Shown here: positions 18,621 to 28,721 of the stretch, piece by piece | Layout: every line of letters begins with the position of its first letter | How positions within the stretch are numbered: position 1 is the stretch's first letter | Origin: Thermogemmata fonticola | Lineage (GTDB): Bacteria > Planctomycetota > Planctomycetia > Gemmatales > Gemmataceae | Assembly: GCF_013694095.1 (NCBI RefSeq) | Contig: NZ_JACEFB010000012.1 | Span: 62,001 to 126,000, forward strand | Direction of reading: 5' to 3' | DNA length: 64,000 nt | Made by a program: the position numbers and the translations under genes | The notes under the pieces: model-generated | Databases searched by the model: none | Seen by the model: only the letters and a program-made list of their open reading frames with translations | Told to the model about the DNA's origin: nothing

Positions 18621-19571
18621 TTACCGCCTCGTAACGGGGCTCAAAGCCTCCCGGCGCACAGCCTCGCGGAGTAAATGTTGAATGGTTTGCCACGCTTGCT
18701 CGACCTCTCGTTGCGGTCGTTCCGTGATATGAGCGATATCCTCTAACTCAAAACCGGCGATATAATAAAGATCAAAAACTTCACGGACTAAGGCGTCAGT
18801 ATGAGCTAGAATATGATCGAAATGAGAAATCAATGTAGAATTTGGCGGAGAGATAGTTTCTCCTGAGTGAGCAGGCGACGGAACGGGTGTATCGGCATGC
18901 AGTTTCTGTAAAGCAATGTGGAAGCTTCTAGCCTTGTCACTGAGTTGGGCAAGGCGGCGGCTGAGAGGCGCGGAACGTTGATTCTGGACGGCTTCGAGAT
19001 AATCAGCGACCTTGTGGTCGGAGATGCCGCTGGACGAGAGCTGTCGCTGGACGAAGTGGTGCAATTCTGCTGCATATTGGGCATAGTGGCGGGCTGTGGC
19101 TTCGGCCACTGTGGCCGGTCCTTGATCTGCCGCTTGAGGCGTAGTGGCGAACCGCAGCTTGGCTCGGCGGGCCTTGCGCTTCCAAAGCGGCTCCCCGCGC
19201 AAGCGCGCTTTCAGCGCTTCCAACTGACGGACCAAAGCCTTAGTCGCCTCTCCCACAGCCACCTCCACCTGGGCGTGCCGTTTCTCGCTTTTCAACAGAT
19301 GCTCCGGAAGACTCAATACCATCTTCACCTCATATTTTTCCGTTTTGGGAATCTTCTCGATATGAATGTATAGGTGCACAGCTTCAGGATCAAAAGATTG
19401 CAAATGCTTTTCCAAAGTGCCAATCCGCTTCCGTACTCGTGGGATGAAATCCTCGGCGACTTCCATCCCCTTGCAGACCAGTTTCCAGGGGAATTCCGTC
19501 AGTCCTTCCTGGCTGTCCGGAGTTGTTTGAGTCGGGACCGGGTAAGCTGTGAGATTCGATTCGCTGCTCAT
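18621..19571 (-). CDS. HPF/RaiA-like ribosome-associated protein with sigma-like HTH tail
   Basis: Predicted 316 residues; the ATG at 19571 has GAGG six bases upstream. Residues 25-125 resemble the hibernation-promoting factor/RaiA fold: WKLVCKGMEVAEDFIPRVRK followed by HLYIHIEKIPKTEKYEV and a helix with regular Lys/Arg. The middle is basic and helical (PLWKRKARRAKLRF). The last 60 residues, FDLYYIAGFELEDIAHITER onwards, look like region 4 of an ECF-type sigma factor: an acidic LxDIA helix, turn and recognition helix with Arg/Glu. HPF proteins bind the ribosome decoding centre and inactivate it in stasis. Fusion to a sigma-like DNA-binding tail is not the standard long-HPF layout. The middle third has lower GC than the neighbours. 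Confidence 0.7.
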   Translation of the reverse strand: MSSESNLTAYPVPTQTTPDSQEGLTEFPWKLVCKGMEVAEDFIPRVRKRIGTLEKHLQSFDPEAVHLYIHIEKIPKTEKYEVKMVLSLPEHLLKSEKRHAQVEVAVGEATKALVRQLEALKARLRGEPLWKRKARRAKLRFATTPQAADQGPATVAEATARHYAQYAAELHHFVQRQLSSSGISDHKVADYLEAVQNQRSAPLSRRLAQLSDKARSFHIALQKLHADTPVPSPAHSGETISPPNSTLISHFDHILAHTDALVREVFDLYYIAGFELEDIAHITERPQREVEQAWQTIQHLLREAVRREALSPVTRR

Positions 19572-19819
19572 AACGTACCTCTAGGGGTTAAGTTTTTGCT
19601 GGGATGCAGTCGCTATTCCGCACTCCGTTGAACAGCTTGCGCGCTATCTTCTGTTGGTCATGAGCTTAGAGGTAGCAGGGCCGGCATAAGATTCGAGGGG
19701 ATCCGAACACGCTCTCAGCATGCTGCTGGGTTAGAATTGCTCTAGTCCGCAGGCTAGGATCGTTTATAATGCATTGAGGAATTAGTTTCGCCTATGTCGT
19801 CCAGTTCGTGAGGTCGAAG

Positions 19820-20803
19820 ATGGCAGACGACGGATGGAGCTGCGGATGGAGGCGATGGCCGCGGCTGCTGCGGGTGTTACTTGCTGTCTGGCTGGCGGGG
19901 GCCGCCGGTTGCACTGGCCGTTTTTCCCCCCATTCCGCGCAGGAGCAGTCCAAGGTGCGGGTGGTGTGTACGACAACCATCGTCGCGGACTTGGTCCAGC
20001 AAGTGGGGGGGGAACGGGTCCACGTCGAAACCCTGATGGGGCCAGGGGTGGATCCACACAAGTATATTGCCGGCATCGGCGACATCCGCAAGCTCCAAAG
20101 CGCCCAGGCGGTGTTCATTAATGGTTTGCATCTGGAGGGGAAAATGGCGGACTTATTGGAGCGCAACCGCCGGCAATGGCGGGTCCATGCGGTTACGGAC
20201 CCTTTGCCGCGCGAACAGCTCCTCCCCGCCGAGGAAGATGCGACGGTTTATGATCCCCATGTTTGGTTCGATGTGCTGCTTTGGGCGCAGACTGTCGAGG
20301 GAGTACGGCAGGTCTTGAGCGATTTGGACCCCCAAGGCGAGGCATACTATGCGCAACGGGCCGCCGCGTATCGAGAGCAACTCCAGCAACTGGACCGCGA
20401 AATCCGGCAAGAGTTGGCGCGCGTCCCTCCTGAGCGTCGCGTCCTGATCACAGCTCACGATGCCTTTCGCTACTTCGGCCGAGCCTACGGCTGGGAGGTC
20501 ATCGGATTGCAAGGTGTCAGCACGGCCAGCGAACTGGGGACCCAGCAGCGGGAGCGACTGGCTCGCCTGATCGTCGAACGGGCCATCCCTGCCGTCTTCA
20601 CGGAAACCTCCGTGCCGCCTGAAGGATTGCAGGCTGTCTTAGACGATGTGCGGCGAAAGCAAGGACCGCTTGTCCGCCTCATCAGCGATCAGGATGCCCT
20701 GTATTCCGATGCCCTGGGACCGGCGGACTCTCCAGCGGGCACTTACACGGGCATGATCCGCCACAACGTCCGTGTTCTGGTCCGTGCTCTTGGCTCTAGT
20801 TGA
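19820..20803 (+). CDS. Zinc/manganese ABC transporter substrate-binding lipoprotein
   Basis: Predicted 327-residue TroA/ZnuA-type binding protein. ATG 19820 has GAGG six bases upstream; a GTG at 19808 is also in frame. The lipobox LAGAAGC near residue 30 predicts a lipid-anchored protein. Metal ligands of the family are present: His in VDPHKY, His in DPHVWFD, His in [14 protein letters not shown], and Asp in the C-terminal [16 protein letters not shown]. There is no long His-rich loop, which favours manganese or iron over zinc, though this is a soft rule. TATAAT at 19765-19770 is a likely -10 box. The ATPase gene follows after 92 bases. Confidence 0.9.
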   Translation: MADDGWSCGWRRWPRLLRVLLAVWLAGAAGCTGRFSPHSAQEQSKVRVVCTTTIVADLVQQVGGERVHVETLMGPGVDPHKYIAGIGDIRKLQSAQAVFINGLHLEGKMADLLERNRRQWRVHAVTDPLPREQLLPAEEDATVYDPHVWFDVLLWAQTVEGVRQVLSDLDPQGEAYYAQRAAAYREQLQQLDREIRQELARVPPERRVLITAHDAFRYFGRAYGWEVIGLQGVSTASELGTQQRERLARLIVERAIPAVFTETSVPPEGLQAVLDDVRRKQGPLVRLISDQDALYSDALGPADSPAGTYTGMIRHNVRVLVRALGSS

Positions 20804-20895
20804 TGTCGTTTTGTCAGGAAGGCTCGGCCAGATATTCCGCCCCTGACGCTCGCGTTTTGCGGTGGATCGGGCCGGTTCCGAGATGTGATAGGGAC

Positions 20896-21699
20896 ATGAC
20901 ACCAACGTCTCCCACCCCTCCGTCCTCTGAGCCAGCCAAGGCGGTCGCGCCGCGGCCTCCAGATGCGTCCGGCCCATGTGCGGCCGATTCTGCCATCGAC
21001 ATTCACGACCTGACCGTGGCCTACGGCGAACGCCCCGTGTTGTGGGACATCGACTTGGCGGTGCCGCGAGGCGTTCTGGCGGCGGTGATCGGTCCTAACG
21101 GTGCCGGCAAAACTACCCTGATCAAAGCCATATTGGGACTGGTACGTCCGCTCACAGGGGAAATTTGTGTTCTGGGTGAACCGTATTCTCCCCGTCGGGG
21201 TTGTGTGGCTTACGTTCCCCAGCGTAGCAGTGTCGATTGGGATTTTCCCACAACGGCCTTAGATGTGGTTCTGATGGGTACCTATGCCCGGTTGGGCTGG
21301 TTCCGCCGCCCAGGACGGCGCGAACGTCAGCAAGCCCTGGAAGCCTTGGAACGGGTCGGGATGCAAGACCTGGCTTATCGGCAGATCGGGCAGCTCTCCG
21401 GCGGCCAACAACAACGGATTTTTCTAGCTCGTGCCCTTGTGCAAAACGCCCCGCTCATCCTCCTCGACGAACCGTTCCAAGGCGTGGATGCTGTCACCGA
21501 ACAGACCATTGTGACACTACTCCGTCAGTTGCGCGATCAAGGACATACCCTGTTGGTAGTGCATCACGACTTACAAACGGCGGCCCAGTACTTCGATTGG
21601 GTCATTCTCCTGAACGTCCGTCTCATTGCCAGCGGTCCGACAGCTTCCACCTTCACCCTGGAAAACCTCCAGCGGACTTACGGTACCACCGTTCGCTGA
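20896..21699 (+). CDS. Metal ABC transporter ATP-binding protein
   Basis: Predicted 267-residue ATPase of the ZnuC/MntB type. The ATG at 20896 follows AGGGA and is preferred to 20800, which overlaps the previous gene's end. Walker A is [13 protein letters not shown], the Q-loop [15 protein letters not shown] is the form usual in manganese/zinc importers, the signature is [16 protein letters not shown] and Walker [13 protein letters not shown] with H-loop VVHHD. A Pro-rich first 40 residues are atypical. No membrane permease gene follows: the next gene is convergent dnaA, so the importer lacks its channel here. Confidence 0.92.
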   Translation: MTPTSPTPPSSEPAKAVAPRPPDASGPCAADSAIDIHDLTVAYGERPVLWDIDLAVPRGVLAAVIGPNGAGKTTLIKAILGLVRPLTGEICVLGEPYSPRRGCVAYVPQRSSVDWDFPTTALDVVLMGTYARLGWFRRPGRRERQQALEALERVGMQDLAYRQIGQLSGGQQQRIFLARALVQNAPLILLDEPFQGVDAVTEQTIVTLLRQLRDQGHTLLVVHHDLQTAAQYFDWVILLNVRLIASGPTASTFTLENLQRTYGTTVR

Positions 21700-21848
21700 C
21701 AAAGCTGGACCCACCTGAATGGCGCAGCAACTCGCGGCTATTGGTCCCAAGCGGGAGTCCTTACGCAATGGATTCCGCTGGCCAAGTCGGAGCCGGATCA
21801 GGAAGTAGCGGTACCGGTAGGGGGTTCAGAGTGACAGGCGGCGTTCGA

Positions 21849-23975
21849 TCAGTGGTGCAGTTGGCGTTCGATCCGTTCGATAAGGTCCCGGACATTCCAG
21901 ACCTGGCTGCCAACAGACAAGGAGGCATCGCGCTCTAGCCATTGGCGGACCTTCTTTTCGGCGGCCACGGCGGTGCTATGGGTTTTGGCCCCGAAGTGCC
22001 GGGCAATTTCGCCGTAGGTCGCCGAGGTGTGTTTGCGGCAAAGATAGACGGCAATCATGCGAGGATGAGTGACGGCCCAGGCGCGAGACTTGGATTGTAA
22101 AGTTCCCGAAGAGAGCCGCAAGACGGTGCACACGGCTGCATCCACCTCGGCAAGGGTAACAACCCGGACCGCATGCCGGATCAATTCTCCCAGGGCTTCA
22201 CGTGCTAGGATCAGGTCCACAGGCCGGCCAGTTACCTTGGCATAATGGCGTAAACTGTGCACAGCCCCTTCCAACTCGCGCACGTTGCCCCGCAGGCAGT
22301 TGGCCAGGGTTCGCAGGACCAAGTCGGGGATGGGTGGAGAAGCGCCAGCCGCCTTGTGCCGCAAGATAGCCAATCGGGTTTCAGCATCAGGCGGTAACAA
22401 TCCCCAGACTGCGCCTCCTAAGAGCCGGTCCACCAGTTCCGGCATCAATTCGTCCGCCAAGCGGGGATGGCAATCGAGTGTCACGACGACGGGCCGTCCT
22501 TCGGAGACCAGACTGTCCAAGGTATGCAGGAACTCGATCTGTGTAGCCTTACGGCTGGCCAGGAAATGTAAGTCATCGAAGAGCAGGGCGGTCGCTTCGC
22601 GGAATTGCCGCCGGAAGGCTGACATTCGTCCTTGATGCGTAGCGCTCACAAAACGTGTGGTGAATTCCTCGGCGGTGACGTAGCAAGGACGTTGCTGGGA
22701 GTCTCGCTTCAAACCGGCATAGATGCCTTCTAGCAGATGGGTCTTTCCGACTCCCACCGGTCCGTGAAACACGAGGGGAGTCACAGCTTCATCGGGAGCC
22801 TCTACGACGCTCATCGCTGCGGCGTGGGCGACCCGATTGCATGCCCCCACGACAAAATCTTCCAGCCGCTTCCACCGCCGTGGACCGCGGACTACGGTTT
22901 CGCCACTGTCCACGCTCCTGCGGCTTCCGCTGCGGCGGGGTGAAGTTACTGCCACCGGCTCGCCGAACAGATTCATTTCTCCCAAATCGCCACGAGTCAT
23001 GGAGGATGCCGCGGCATTCTCCCGAATCCCGGAACGAATGCATTCATCTCCTTCAAGACCGTTACGTTCTCGATGAGTCGGGATGTTGCGAGGCGTGTGA
23101 CCGTTCCGGTTGGCCCTGGGTTCCCCGTTGGCCGGTTGGCAATTATGGTGAGAACGGGTGTGTGATCCGCAGAGCATTGGTGGCGGTAGTGGGATAGATA
23201 CGTCCTCTCTTTGCCATGTGTTTTGGGTCTCAGTGCGGGAAGGAGGTACCGGCTTTGCCTTGCTTGGGGAATGCTCCGTCGTCGTGGCTAGCTTTTCGGA
23301 TGGGGTGGGGACGGACCCAGAGCTGGCCGCCGCTCCGCCTCCTTCCTCCTCCTGGACGGCAGCAGGGTCGATGGTCCACTGAAGGGGTACAAGGACACCG
23401 CACACTTCTTTTACCGCTTCGCGCACAGCCAGACCAAAAGTGTGCTCCAACCAGTCACGTACCTGCAAGTTCCGTGTGGCGACGACAATCGCCCCCTGAT
23501 CCCGCCGGAAGCGGGCCTGCCCTCGGAACCACAAGCCAAAGCGTGCGGGACCGATCCGTTGGATGAGTGCCTGAACTACGGCGGCCTCCACGTTTGCGGG
23601 GCACACGGTATGCTCAGCCTGAACTTCAACGGCTGCTGCTGTTCCTGCACGCCGGGATGCTATCACCTGGGAGTGGGACGGTTTCCGTGCCGGCACAGCA
23701 AATCTCCCTCGCGAGTGGTCCCCCTCCTGACGGACCTGCCTCGACCTGGCTCGACCATCTCTTCCTGCTCTTTGTTCCTTCTGAAACATCACAACTATTG
23801 CCTGAGCTGGGGGAGAAACAACGGCTCTTGGACCAGCTGCGGCCTTTTGCCCCACCACCGCGCAGGCGCATTCCCTACTTCCTGGCGCCGCCAGCAAGGT
23901 CATTCCTTCCGCGCCAGAGATTACAACCCCGCCTGCATTGGCGCTGCCGTTAGGTCCGTCACGGGAGGAAAGCAT
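21849..23975 (-). CDS. dnaA: Chromosomal replication initiator DnaA
   Basis: Up to 708 residues. The AAA+ part has Walker A HGPVGVGKTHLLEG near residue 404, Walker B LLFDDLHFL, and the arginine-finger region; the C-terminal DNA-binding domain has the signature HFGAKTHSTAVAAEKKV after YLCRKHTSATYGEIA. Residues about 130-195 match DnaA domain I (a tryptophan-containing helical domain), followed by a 200-residue low-complexity linker. The first 130 residues are an unusual, basic extension without a good ribosome site, so the true start may be internal, for example the ATG at 23789. DnaA binds oriC and opens it. No cluster of TTATCCACA boxes was seen near the gene, and dnaN is not next to it. Confidence 0.88.
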   Translation of the reverse strand: MLSSRDGPNGSANAGGVVISGAEGMTLLAAPGSRECACAVVGQKAAAGPRAVVSPPAQAIVVMFQKEQRAGRDGRARSRQVRQEGDHSRGRFAVPARKPSHSQVIASRRAGTAAAVEVQAEHTVCPANVEAAVVQALIQRIGPARFGLWFRGQARFRRDQGAIVVATRNLQVRDWLEHTFGLAVREAVKEVCGVLVPLQWTIDPAAVQEEEGGGAAASSGSVPTPSEKLATTTEHSPSKAKPVPPSRTETQNTWQREDVSIPLPPPMLCGSHTRSHHNCQPANGEPRANRNGHTPRNIPTHRERNGLEGDECIRSGIRENAAASSMTRGDLGEMNLFGEPVAVTSPRRSGSRRSVDSGETVVRGPRRWKRLEDFVVGACNRVAHAAAMSVVEAPDEAVTPLVFHGPVGVGKTHLLEGIYAGLKRDSQQRPCYVTAEEFTTRFVSATHQGRMSAFRRQFREATALLFDDLHFLASRKATQIEFLHTLDSLVSEGRPVVVTLDCHPRLADELMPELVDRLLGGAVWGLLPPDAETRLAILRHKAAGASPPIPDLVLRTLANCLRGNVRELEGAVHSLRHYAKVTGRPVDLILAREALGELIRHAVRVVTLAEVDAAVCTVLRLSSGTLQSKSRAWAVTHPRMIAVYLCRKHTSATYGEIARHFGAKTHSTAVAAEKKVRQWLERDASLSVGSQVWNVRDLIERIERQLHH

Positions 23976-24154
23976 CCCATCGCCAAATGGAGTGGAGTGG
24001 CGAGTCGTGGATAGAGAACCGGGTCGATGGCAAGGCCAAGGGGGGATTCATCGCAGGCGGAGTCTCTTGTCAAGGCAAGCCCAGGAACAGCTCAAGTAAC
24101 TTCGGGGATATGGAGAAAAGGGTGGCGGCTGTTGGAGGCGATCCCTGGAAAGGC

Positions 24155-25555
24155 TCAACCGGTGATGAGGCGGCCTATGACGAAAAGGATACCCGCCAGA
24201 CCCATGGTTGCTGGGAGAGTGAATGCCCACGCCGTGAGAATTTTGATCAAAGTTTGGTGTTGTACACCGGAGCGATTGGCCACCATAGTTCCAGCCACTC
24301 CGCTGCTGAGAACGTGGGTTGTGCTGACGGGCAGGCCAGTAACTGCTGCAAGCAGAATGGTAGCAGCCGCGACGGATTCAGCCGCAGCCCCTTGCGCATA
24401 GGCCAGATGCTGCTTCCCGATCTTCTCCGCGACGGTAATCACAATCCGGCGGTAGCCAATGCAGGTTCCAATGCCCAAAGCTAAAGCCGTGCCCATGACC
24501 ACCCACACTGGGACATACTCCACCGCGGGGAGCAACTTTTGCTTGCGGAGTTGTTCCAGTTCCTGACGCAGCTCCGGTGATACGTTGGGGTCGGCTACTA
24601 GAGTTTTAAGATGGCGGCTGATTGTCAAAATGGACTGCCGGACTTCCCAGCGCACCTCACGATCCAAGGGTAGTTCATCAAAGGATGTTTTCTCCGCCAA
24701 CTCACGCTCCAACAAATCGATGGCTTGACGCACGGGACCAGGTAGTTCGTGACCTTGATCTGAAAGCTTGTCCCGCAAGTACTGGGCCGCCTCACGGACC
24801 TGCGGCGCTCGCTGCGGCTCGGTTACAGTCAGGGCGTAATGCAGCGGCAAAAAGCCGATCAGGACCAAGAGTAATAATCCCATCCCTTTCTGGCCGTCGT
24901 TGGAACCGTGGGCGAAACTGACCCCTCCACACGTCCCGATCAGCAAGGTCCGAATCCATCCCGGAGGACGATCATGATCCGGCGGCGGCTGATACAACCG
25001 TGGAGAGCGGACCGTCGCTTTCAGCAGCAGCAGTAATAACCCCGCTAACAGAAAACCCAATAAAGGGGAGATCAACAGGGCCAGGCCGACTTTCAAACAC
25101 TCTTGCCAATTGACCCCCGCTAATCCTTGGCCAACCCACAGACTGTTGGCCATTCCCACGCCGAGAATCGAACCAATCAAAGTGTGAGAGCTGGACACCG
25201 GTAGACCAATATACCATGTTCCCAGATTCCACATCACCCCCGCCAGGAGCAAGGACAGCACCATCACCAAGGCTGCCCCAGAACGTGCATCGACCAGCAA
25301 ATCCACAGGCAACAAATTGACAATACTGAAGGCGACTGCTGTTCCCCCCAAGAGCACACCGAGAAAGTTCAAAAAGCCGGAATAGATGACGGCCGCCAGC
25401 GGAGGTAAGCTGCGCGAATAGATCACCGTGGTCACCGCATTGGCTGTATCGTGAAACCCGTTGATGAACTCGAAAGCAAAGGCCGTCGCCAATGCCACAA
25501 ATAACAAGAGCAGGGGACCAACAGGAAGACTGCTGATGGCTTCGAGGAAACTCAT
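24155..25555 (-). CDS. Pit-family inorganic phosphate transporter
   Basis: Predicted 466-residue membrane protein. The ATG at 25555 begins MSFLEAISSLPVGPLLLLFV; an upstream start at 25735 would add 60 hydrophilic residues. Both PiT signature repeats are present, FINGFHDTANAVTTVI in the N-terminal half and FAHGSNDGQKGMGLL after the first block of helices. About residues 235-345 form a hydrophilic, helical cytoplasmic loop between the two membrane halves, after which VEYVPVWVVMGTALALGIGT restarts the membrane part. It takes up phosphate (as metal phosphate in some relatives) driven by ion gradients. It sits 180 bases upstream of dnaA on the same strand. Confidence 0.92.
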   Translation of the reverse strand: MSFLEAISSLPVGPLLLLFVALATAFAFEFINGFHDTANAVTTVIYSRSLPPLAAVIYSGFLNFLGVLLGGTAVAFSIVNLLPVDLLVDARSGAALVMVLSLLLAGVMWNLGTWYIGLPVSSSHTLIGSILGVGMANSLWVGQGLAGVNWQECLKVGLALLISPLLGFLLAGLLLLLLKATVRSPRLYQPPPDHDRPPGWIRTLLIGTCGGVSFAHGSNDGQKGMGLLLLVLIGFLPLHYALTVTEPQRAPQVREAAQYLRDKLSDQGHELPGPVRQAIDLLERELAEKTSFDELPLDREVRWEVRQSILTISRHLKTLVADPNVSPELRQELEQLRKQKLLPAVEYVPVWVVMGTALALGIGTCIGYRRIVITVAEKIGKQHLAYAQGAAAESVAAATILLAAVTGLPVSTTHVLSSGVAGTMVANRSGVQHQTLIKILTAWAFTLPATMGLAGILFVIGRLITG

Positions 25556-26350
25556 GGCATGTAAGATAGAGTTATCAGAATTATTACCGGGAATCCTAAA
25601 CTCTTCTGACAAAACCCTGACCCGCAAACATCCGTATTCGCTTTGAAAGTCAGAAGCTTCAGTTTTTGTCAACTCCTCCCTGTGCCTAAGAAGCGGTACA
25701 AGCGTTCCCTGACCTTCAACCAATGTGAGGGCCAAGGAAAATGGTCCGCCCTACGACGGTATCGCCCGACTCCTCACTCAGTAAAAACCTGTCGATCCGT
25801 GAAGGCTTATCCCATCTGCCATCAAAATAATTTCCCTTCCTGTTCGTCGTCACCCGGAAGTTGTCTGCCTTCAACAAATCTTCATATTCCTTGGCCCTTC
25901 TCCCTCGTTCATATTCTCCCACTACGCCATTCGCTCGCACCATCAACGGTACTTGGCGATTGGGAACCTAATACATCGGCGATATGTGAGGGGGCCTGGA
26001 TAAACAATCGTGCCATTAGACTGTTGCGAAACCAGGGAAGAGGAAAGCCAAGGTAGATGTCTACTCTTTGCTTCTAACGAATTCCAGACGCCGGAACTGG
26101 TTCGACCAACTGTCTGTCCGCTCCATCAACCTCCGGTGAAGCTCCAGATCTTCGAGTATTCCATTCCTACCGCCTTATCTTGTTCTTATTCTCCGTTGTT
26201 CCAGAGACTCATTCCTCTGCCGCGCATCATGCGCCCTGTCGATAAAAGCTTCTCAGATTCCTTTGGTGTAGGATAATTGACCGAAAAGATATTCTCCCTT
26301 ATTATATTGTTAGTATTCCGAATCCTGTAGATTATACAGAATGTAGAAAG
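25556..26350. other. AT-richer intergenic region at left edge of island
   Basis: Nearly 800 bases without a credible gene. Open frames are short, Ser/Pro/Cys-rich and lack ribosome sites. Composition is visibly richer in A and T than the housekeeping regions, especially 26260-26350. It separates the Pit transporter from the RHS-containing island and may contain eroded genes. Confidence 0.5.
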
Positions 26351-26908
26351 ATGGTTATGATGTACCCGTCCGATCATGCACTTGCCCTGGCTCGCGTGTT
26401 GCGAGTGATTGAGATCATCGCTAACCGACCTGATATATCAAACGAGGAACTAGTAGAGCAGTTAGTTAGCGACGGGATCGATCCTGTCGATGCCCACCTT
26501 CTCATGGCCTTTGTTCCGACTGCACTCTCATATCCGATTGTAGTAAGCATGGGAGCTTCCAACTTGCCTTGGTATTACACGGTCGGCAAGCGACCAGGGT
26601 CGAGAAGATTAGTACTTTTGCCATTGAAAGAGGAGCATTACTTTACCGCCGCGCTACAGTGGGTCACTGAGCTGTTAGCAATGGACCCAGCCGCACGACC
26701 TATCACTCTGGAAGCATTCAATGCGGTAGTTGTTCGTAGCCCGGTACTGGATGCTGCCAACGGAATGATAGAAAATTACGGACGAGATGCCCTCCGTGGG
26801 GGTGTGTTTGCCCCGTTGGTTATCTGTGGTGTCACCGCAGAGGAAATCGAAGCCAGCCGCCGCGCCTTTCGGTCCAAAAGGCGGTGGTGGCAATTCTGGC
26901 GACGATGA
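26351..26908 (+). CDS. Hypothetical protein, island
   Basis: Predicted 185 residues, ATG at 26351 with a GAAAG immediately upstream. I recognise no family. It starts with an acidic helical part (ISNEELVEQLVSDGIDPVDAHLL), has a mixed middle and ends in a strongly basic aromatic tail KRRWWQFWRR. It carries no signal peptide or membrane helix. Codon use is less GC-biased than in the housekeeping genes. Its place next to an RHS remnant makes an immunity-type or toxin-associated role possible, but nothing in the sequence shows it. Confidence 0.65.
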   Translation: MVMMYPSDHALALARVLRVIEIIANRPDISNEELVEQLVSDGIDPVDAHLLMAFVPTALSYPIVVSMGASNLPWYYTVGKRPGSRRLVLLPLKEEHYFTAALQWVTELLAMDPAARPITLEAFNAVVVRSPVLDAANGMIENYGRDALRGGVFAPLVICGVTAEEIEASRRAFRSKRRWWQFWRR

Positions 26909-27026
26909 AACGATCACAGACGCGTCCCAAATCCGCCACATCCAGAGCAATCCTTGCCTGGGTAAAGAATTAGGTAGACATCGGCCCTGGGAAACTTTCC
27001 AGAGAGGATAAGTCTTGGAGGGATCG

Positions 27027-27413
27027 ATGGTGACATTGCCCATCATTGTTATTTCAAGAGGCGATATAGATGTGTATGACTCCGTTGAAGAGGCGGCCCT
27101 CTCGATGGAGTCAATTGATGTGCTCGAGGGTGAGTACGTCGTTTTTGATTCTCAAGGTTATCTTTTGGAGTTGTACGTTGATGACCTTTACAAACCGCGA
27201 GGACCAAAGTGGCTTCGATGGTTCCTTGGTGTGCCGATTGGTCCTGTCGAAATTCGCGGCCGTAAGGAAGCTGAACCACGCGAAGGAGAGCTACGCTCAC
27301 GGATCATAGAGTATCTAACTACGCTGCAAAAACTTGGCATTGTGCGTGCGGAGTTAGATTGGTTGTCAACCGCATCGCTGTCCGAACTCATTAATGCTGT
27401 ACGCGACCCCTGA
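27027..27413 (+). CDS. Small hypothetical protein upstream of RHS remnant
   Basis: Predicted 128 residues; the ATG at 27027 has GGAGGG four bases upstream. The protein is acidic at the start (VYDSVEEAALSMESIDVLEGEY) and ends in a helical segment. It looks like a small cytoplasmic domain of alternating strands and helices and matches no family I can name. It ends 15 bases before the truncated RHS reading frame begins, a position often taken by immunity genes of polymorphic toxins. That role is inferred from place only. Confidence 0.65.
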   Translation: MVTLPIIVISRGDIDVYDSVEEAALSMESIDVLEGEYVVFDSQGYLLELYVDDLYKPRGPKWLRWFLGVPIGPVEIRGRKEAEPREGELRSRIIEYLTTLQKLGIVRAELDWLSTASLSELINAVRDP

Positions 27414-27428
27414 AGGCTCAATCGCTAA

Positions 27429-28700
27429 CAGCCGAGCATACGACCTAACGATAAGATCGTAGCGCTCTTTGAGAATTCGGGCAAGGTCGTCGAGCATTAT
27501 CTCTACGACCCCTTCGGTCAGGCGGCGGTGCTGGATGCGGAGTGGAACGTTCAGTCCGGTGGCAGTGCCTACGATTGGCGCTATCTGCATCAGGGTGGAC
27601 GGTACGATGTCACCAGTGGTCTGTATCACTTCCGCCACCGCGACTACTCGCCCACCCTCGGCCGCTGGACGAGCCTCGATCCCCTCTCCTACGCCGCGGG
27701 AGATGTGAACCTATACCGCACCGTCGGCAACGACCCCCTCAACTCCCTCAATCCGAGCGACCTGCACGATGTCAAAACAGTGTCCATGACACCACCTTTG
27801 CCCCCGCCTCATCATGTTCCCCCAGTGCCCAGTCCCAGCAGCTACAACAGACCAAGCCCAACCCCTTACCAACGTGTCCTGATCCTGCGCTGCGCCGTCT
27901 GCGACGGCACAGCCGATGGCCAATGACTCCCACTTGCCACCTTCCCCGAACTGATCTAATACGCCCCGCCCGACCAACGGCACGCCTTAGCCGACATCGA
28001 TTAGGCCGCCCTCGACCACCGCTTCCAAGCCAACTTCAACCCGTTGCTGCCCTCCGGTCCCCTGGCCGGGCAGGCACGCTTAGGCGGCAGCGGCGAAGTG
28101 CTTGGGACAGCCTTCAGCCACTGGGCGGATTATCTGTTTGCGCCATTGCCCGGTAGTCCCAGTTCAAGGGTGGGGGCGATGACGCCGGTGGTCGGTCCGG
28201 CGCGGGAGACAGTCGCGGCGATCCAAGCAGAACGGTGTGATCGGGCGTTGTTCTACGGCGGCTCGGCGATCGTGGATGTAGTCCTCGCCAAATGGCTGGC
28301 CAATGGAGTTGTCTCCACTTGGCGACGAGCGCCGGGGAACGCTCCACGAGGATTGCTGAATGAAGGAGCAAGAGCCACTGAGTTGGCTAACGAGGCTCTC
28401 TTAAACAAATTGCGGGCACGAGGCTACACGATTGACCAGAGTGCCGAGGTTCAACGCTACCTGGACCAACGGGGAGCAAATGCAGCAACCTTCCTGAATA
28501 AAGACTTGCTTCTCCGACCAGATGCTCGCAAAATCGAAGCGCTGGAGGAGTACCTGCATAACGTACAACAAGACATTGGTTTGCTGAACAAGATGACCCC
28601 AGCTCAGATGGAGATTCATGTCAAGGAGTTCATGCTTCGGCACAAGAAGATGCTCGGCATCTCTGATGCCGATGGCTCAGTGGCTCAAGAATTGGCTTGA
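27429..28700 (+). pseudogene. RHS-repeat protein C-terminal region, 5'-truncated with three nonsense codons
   Basis: The frame opens abruptly at 27429 with the end of an RHS core: HYLYDPFGQAAVLDAEWN, then GLYHFRHRDYSPTLGRWTSL and DPLSYAAGDVNLYRTVGNDP, the conserved RHS-associated core end. The same frame continues with sensible protein to 28700 but is broken by TGA at 27924, TAA at 27957 and TAG at 28002. All three can arise from CGA, CAA and CAG by one C-to-T change. After the last stop the frame is open for 232 codons and may survive as an orphan tip (from about 28044); its helical C-terminus is of a type I do not recognise. RHS proteins are shell-like toxin carriers with variable C-terminal toxins. 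This copy has no 5' part and cannot make an RHS shell. Confidence 0.75.
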
Positions 28701-28721
28701 CAAAGCCAAGGGGTTGTGAGA

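Noticed and set aside
18023-18634. A 203-codon plus-strand frame over the purD start
   Set aside because: It is antisense to purD, and the protein is not coding-like.
23976-24154. Chromosomal origin next to dnaA
   Set aside because: No clustered DnaA-box consensus or AT-rich unwinding region was seen in the short gap.
27429-28700. Stop-codon recoding in the RHS frame
   Set aside because: All three stop codons occur in-frame here while housekeeping genes use them as normal stops, so decay is simpler.
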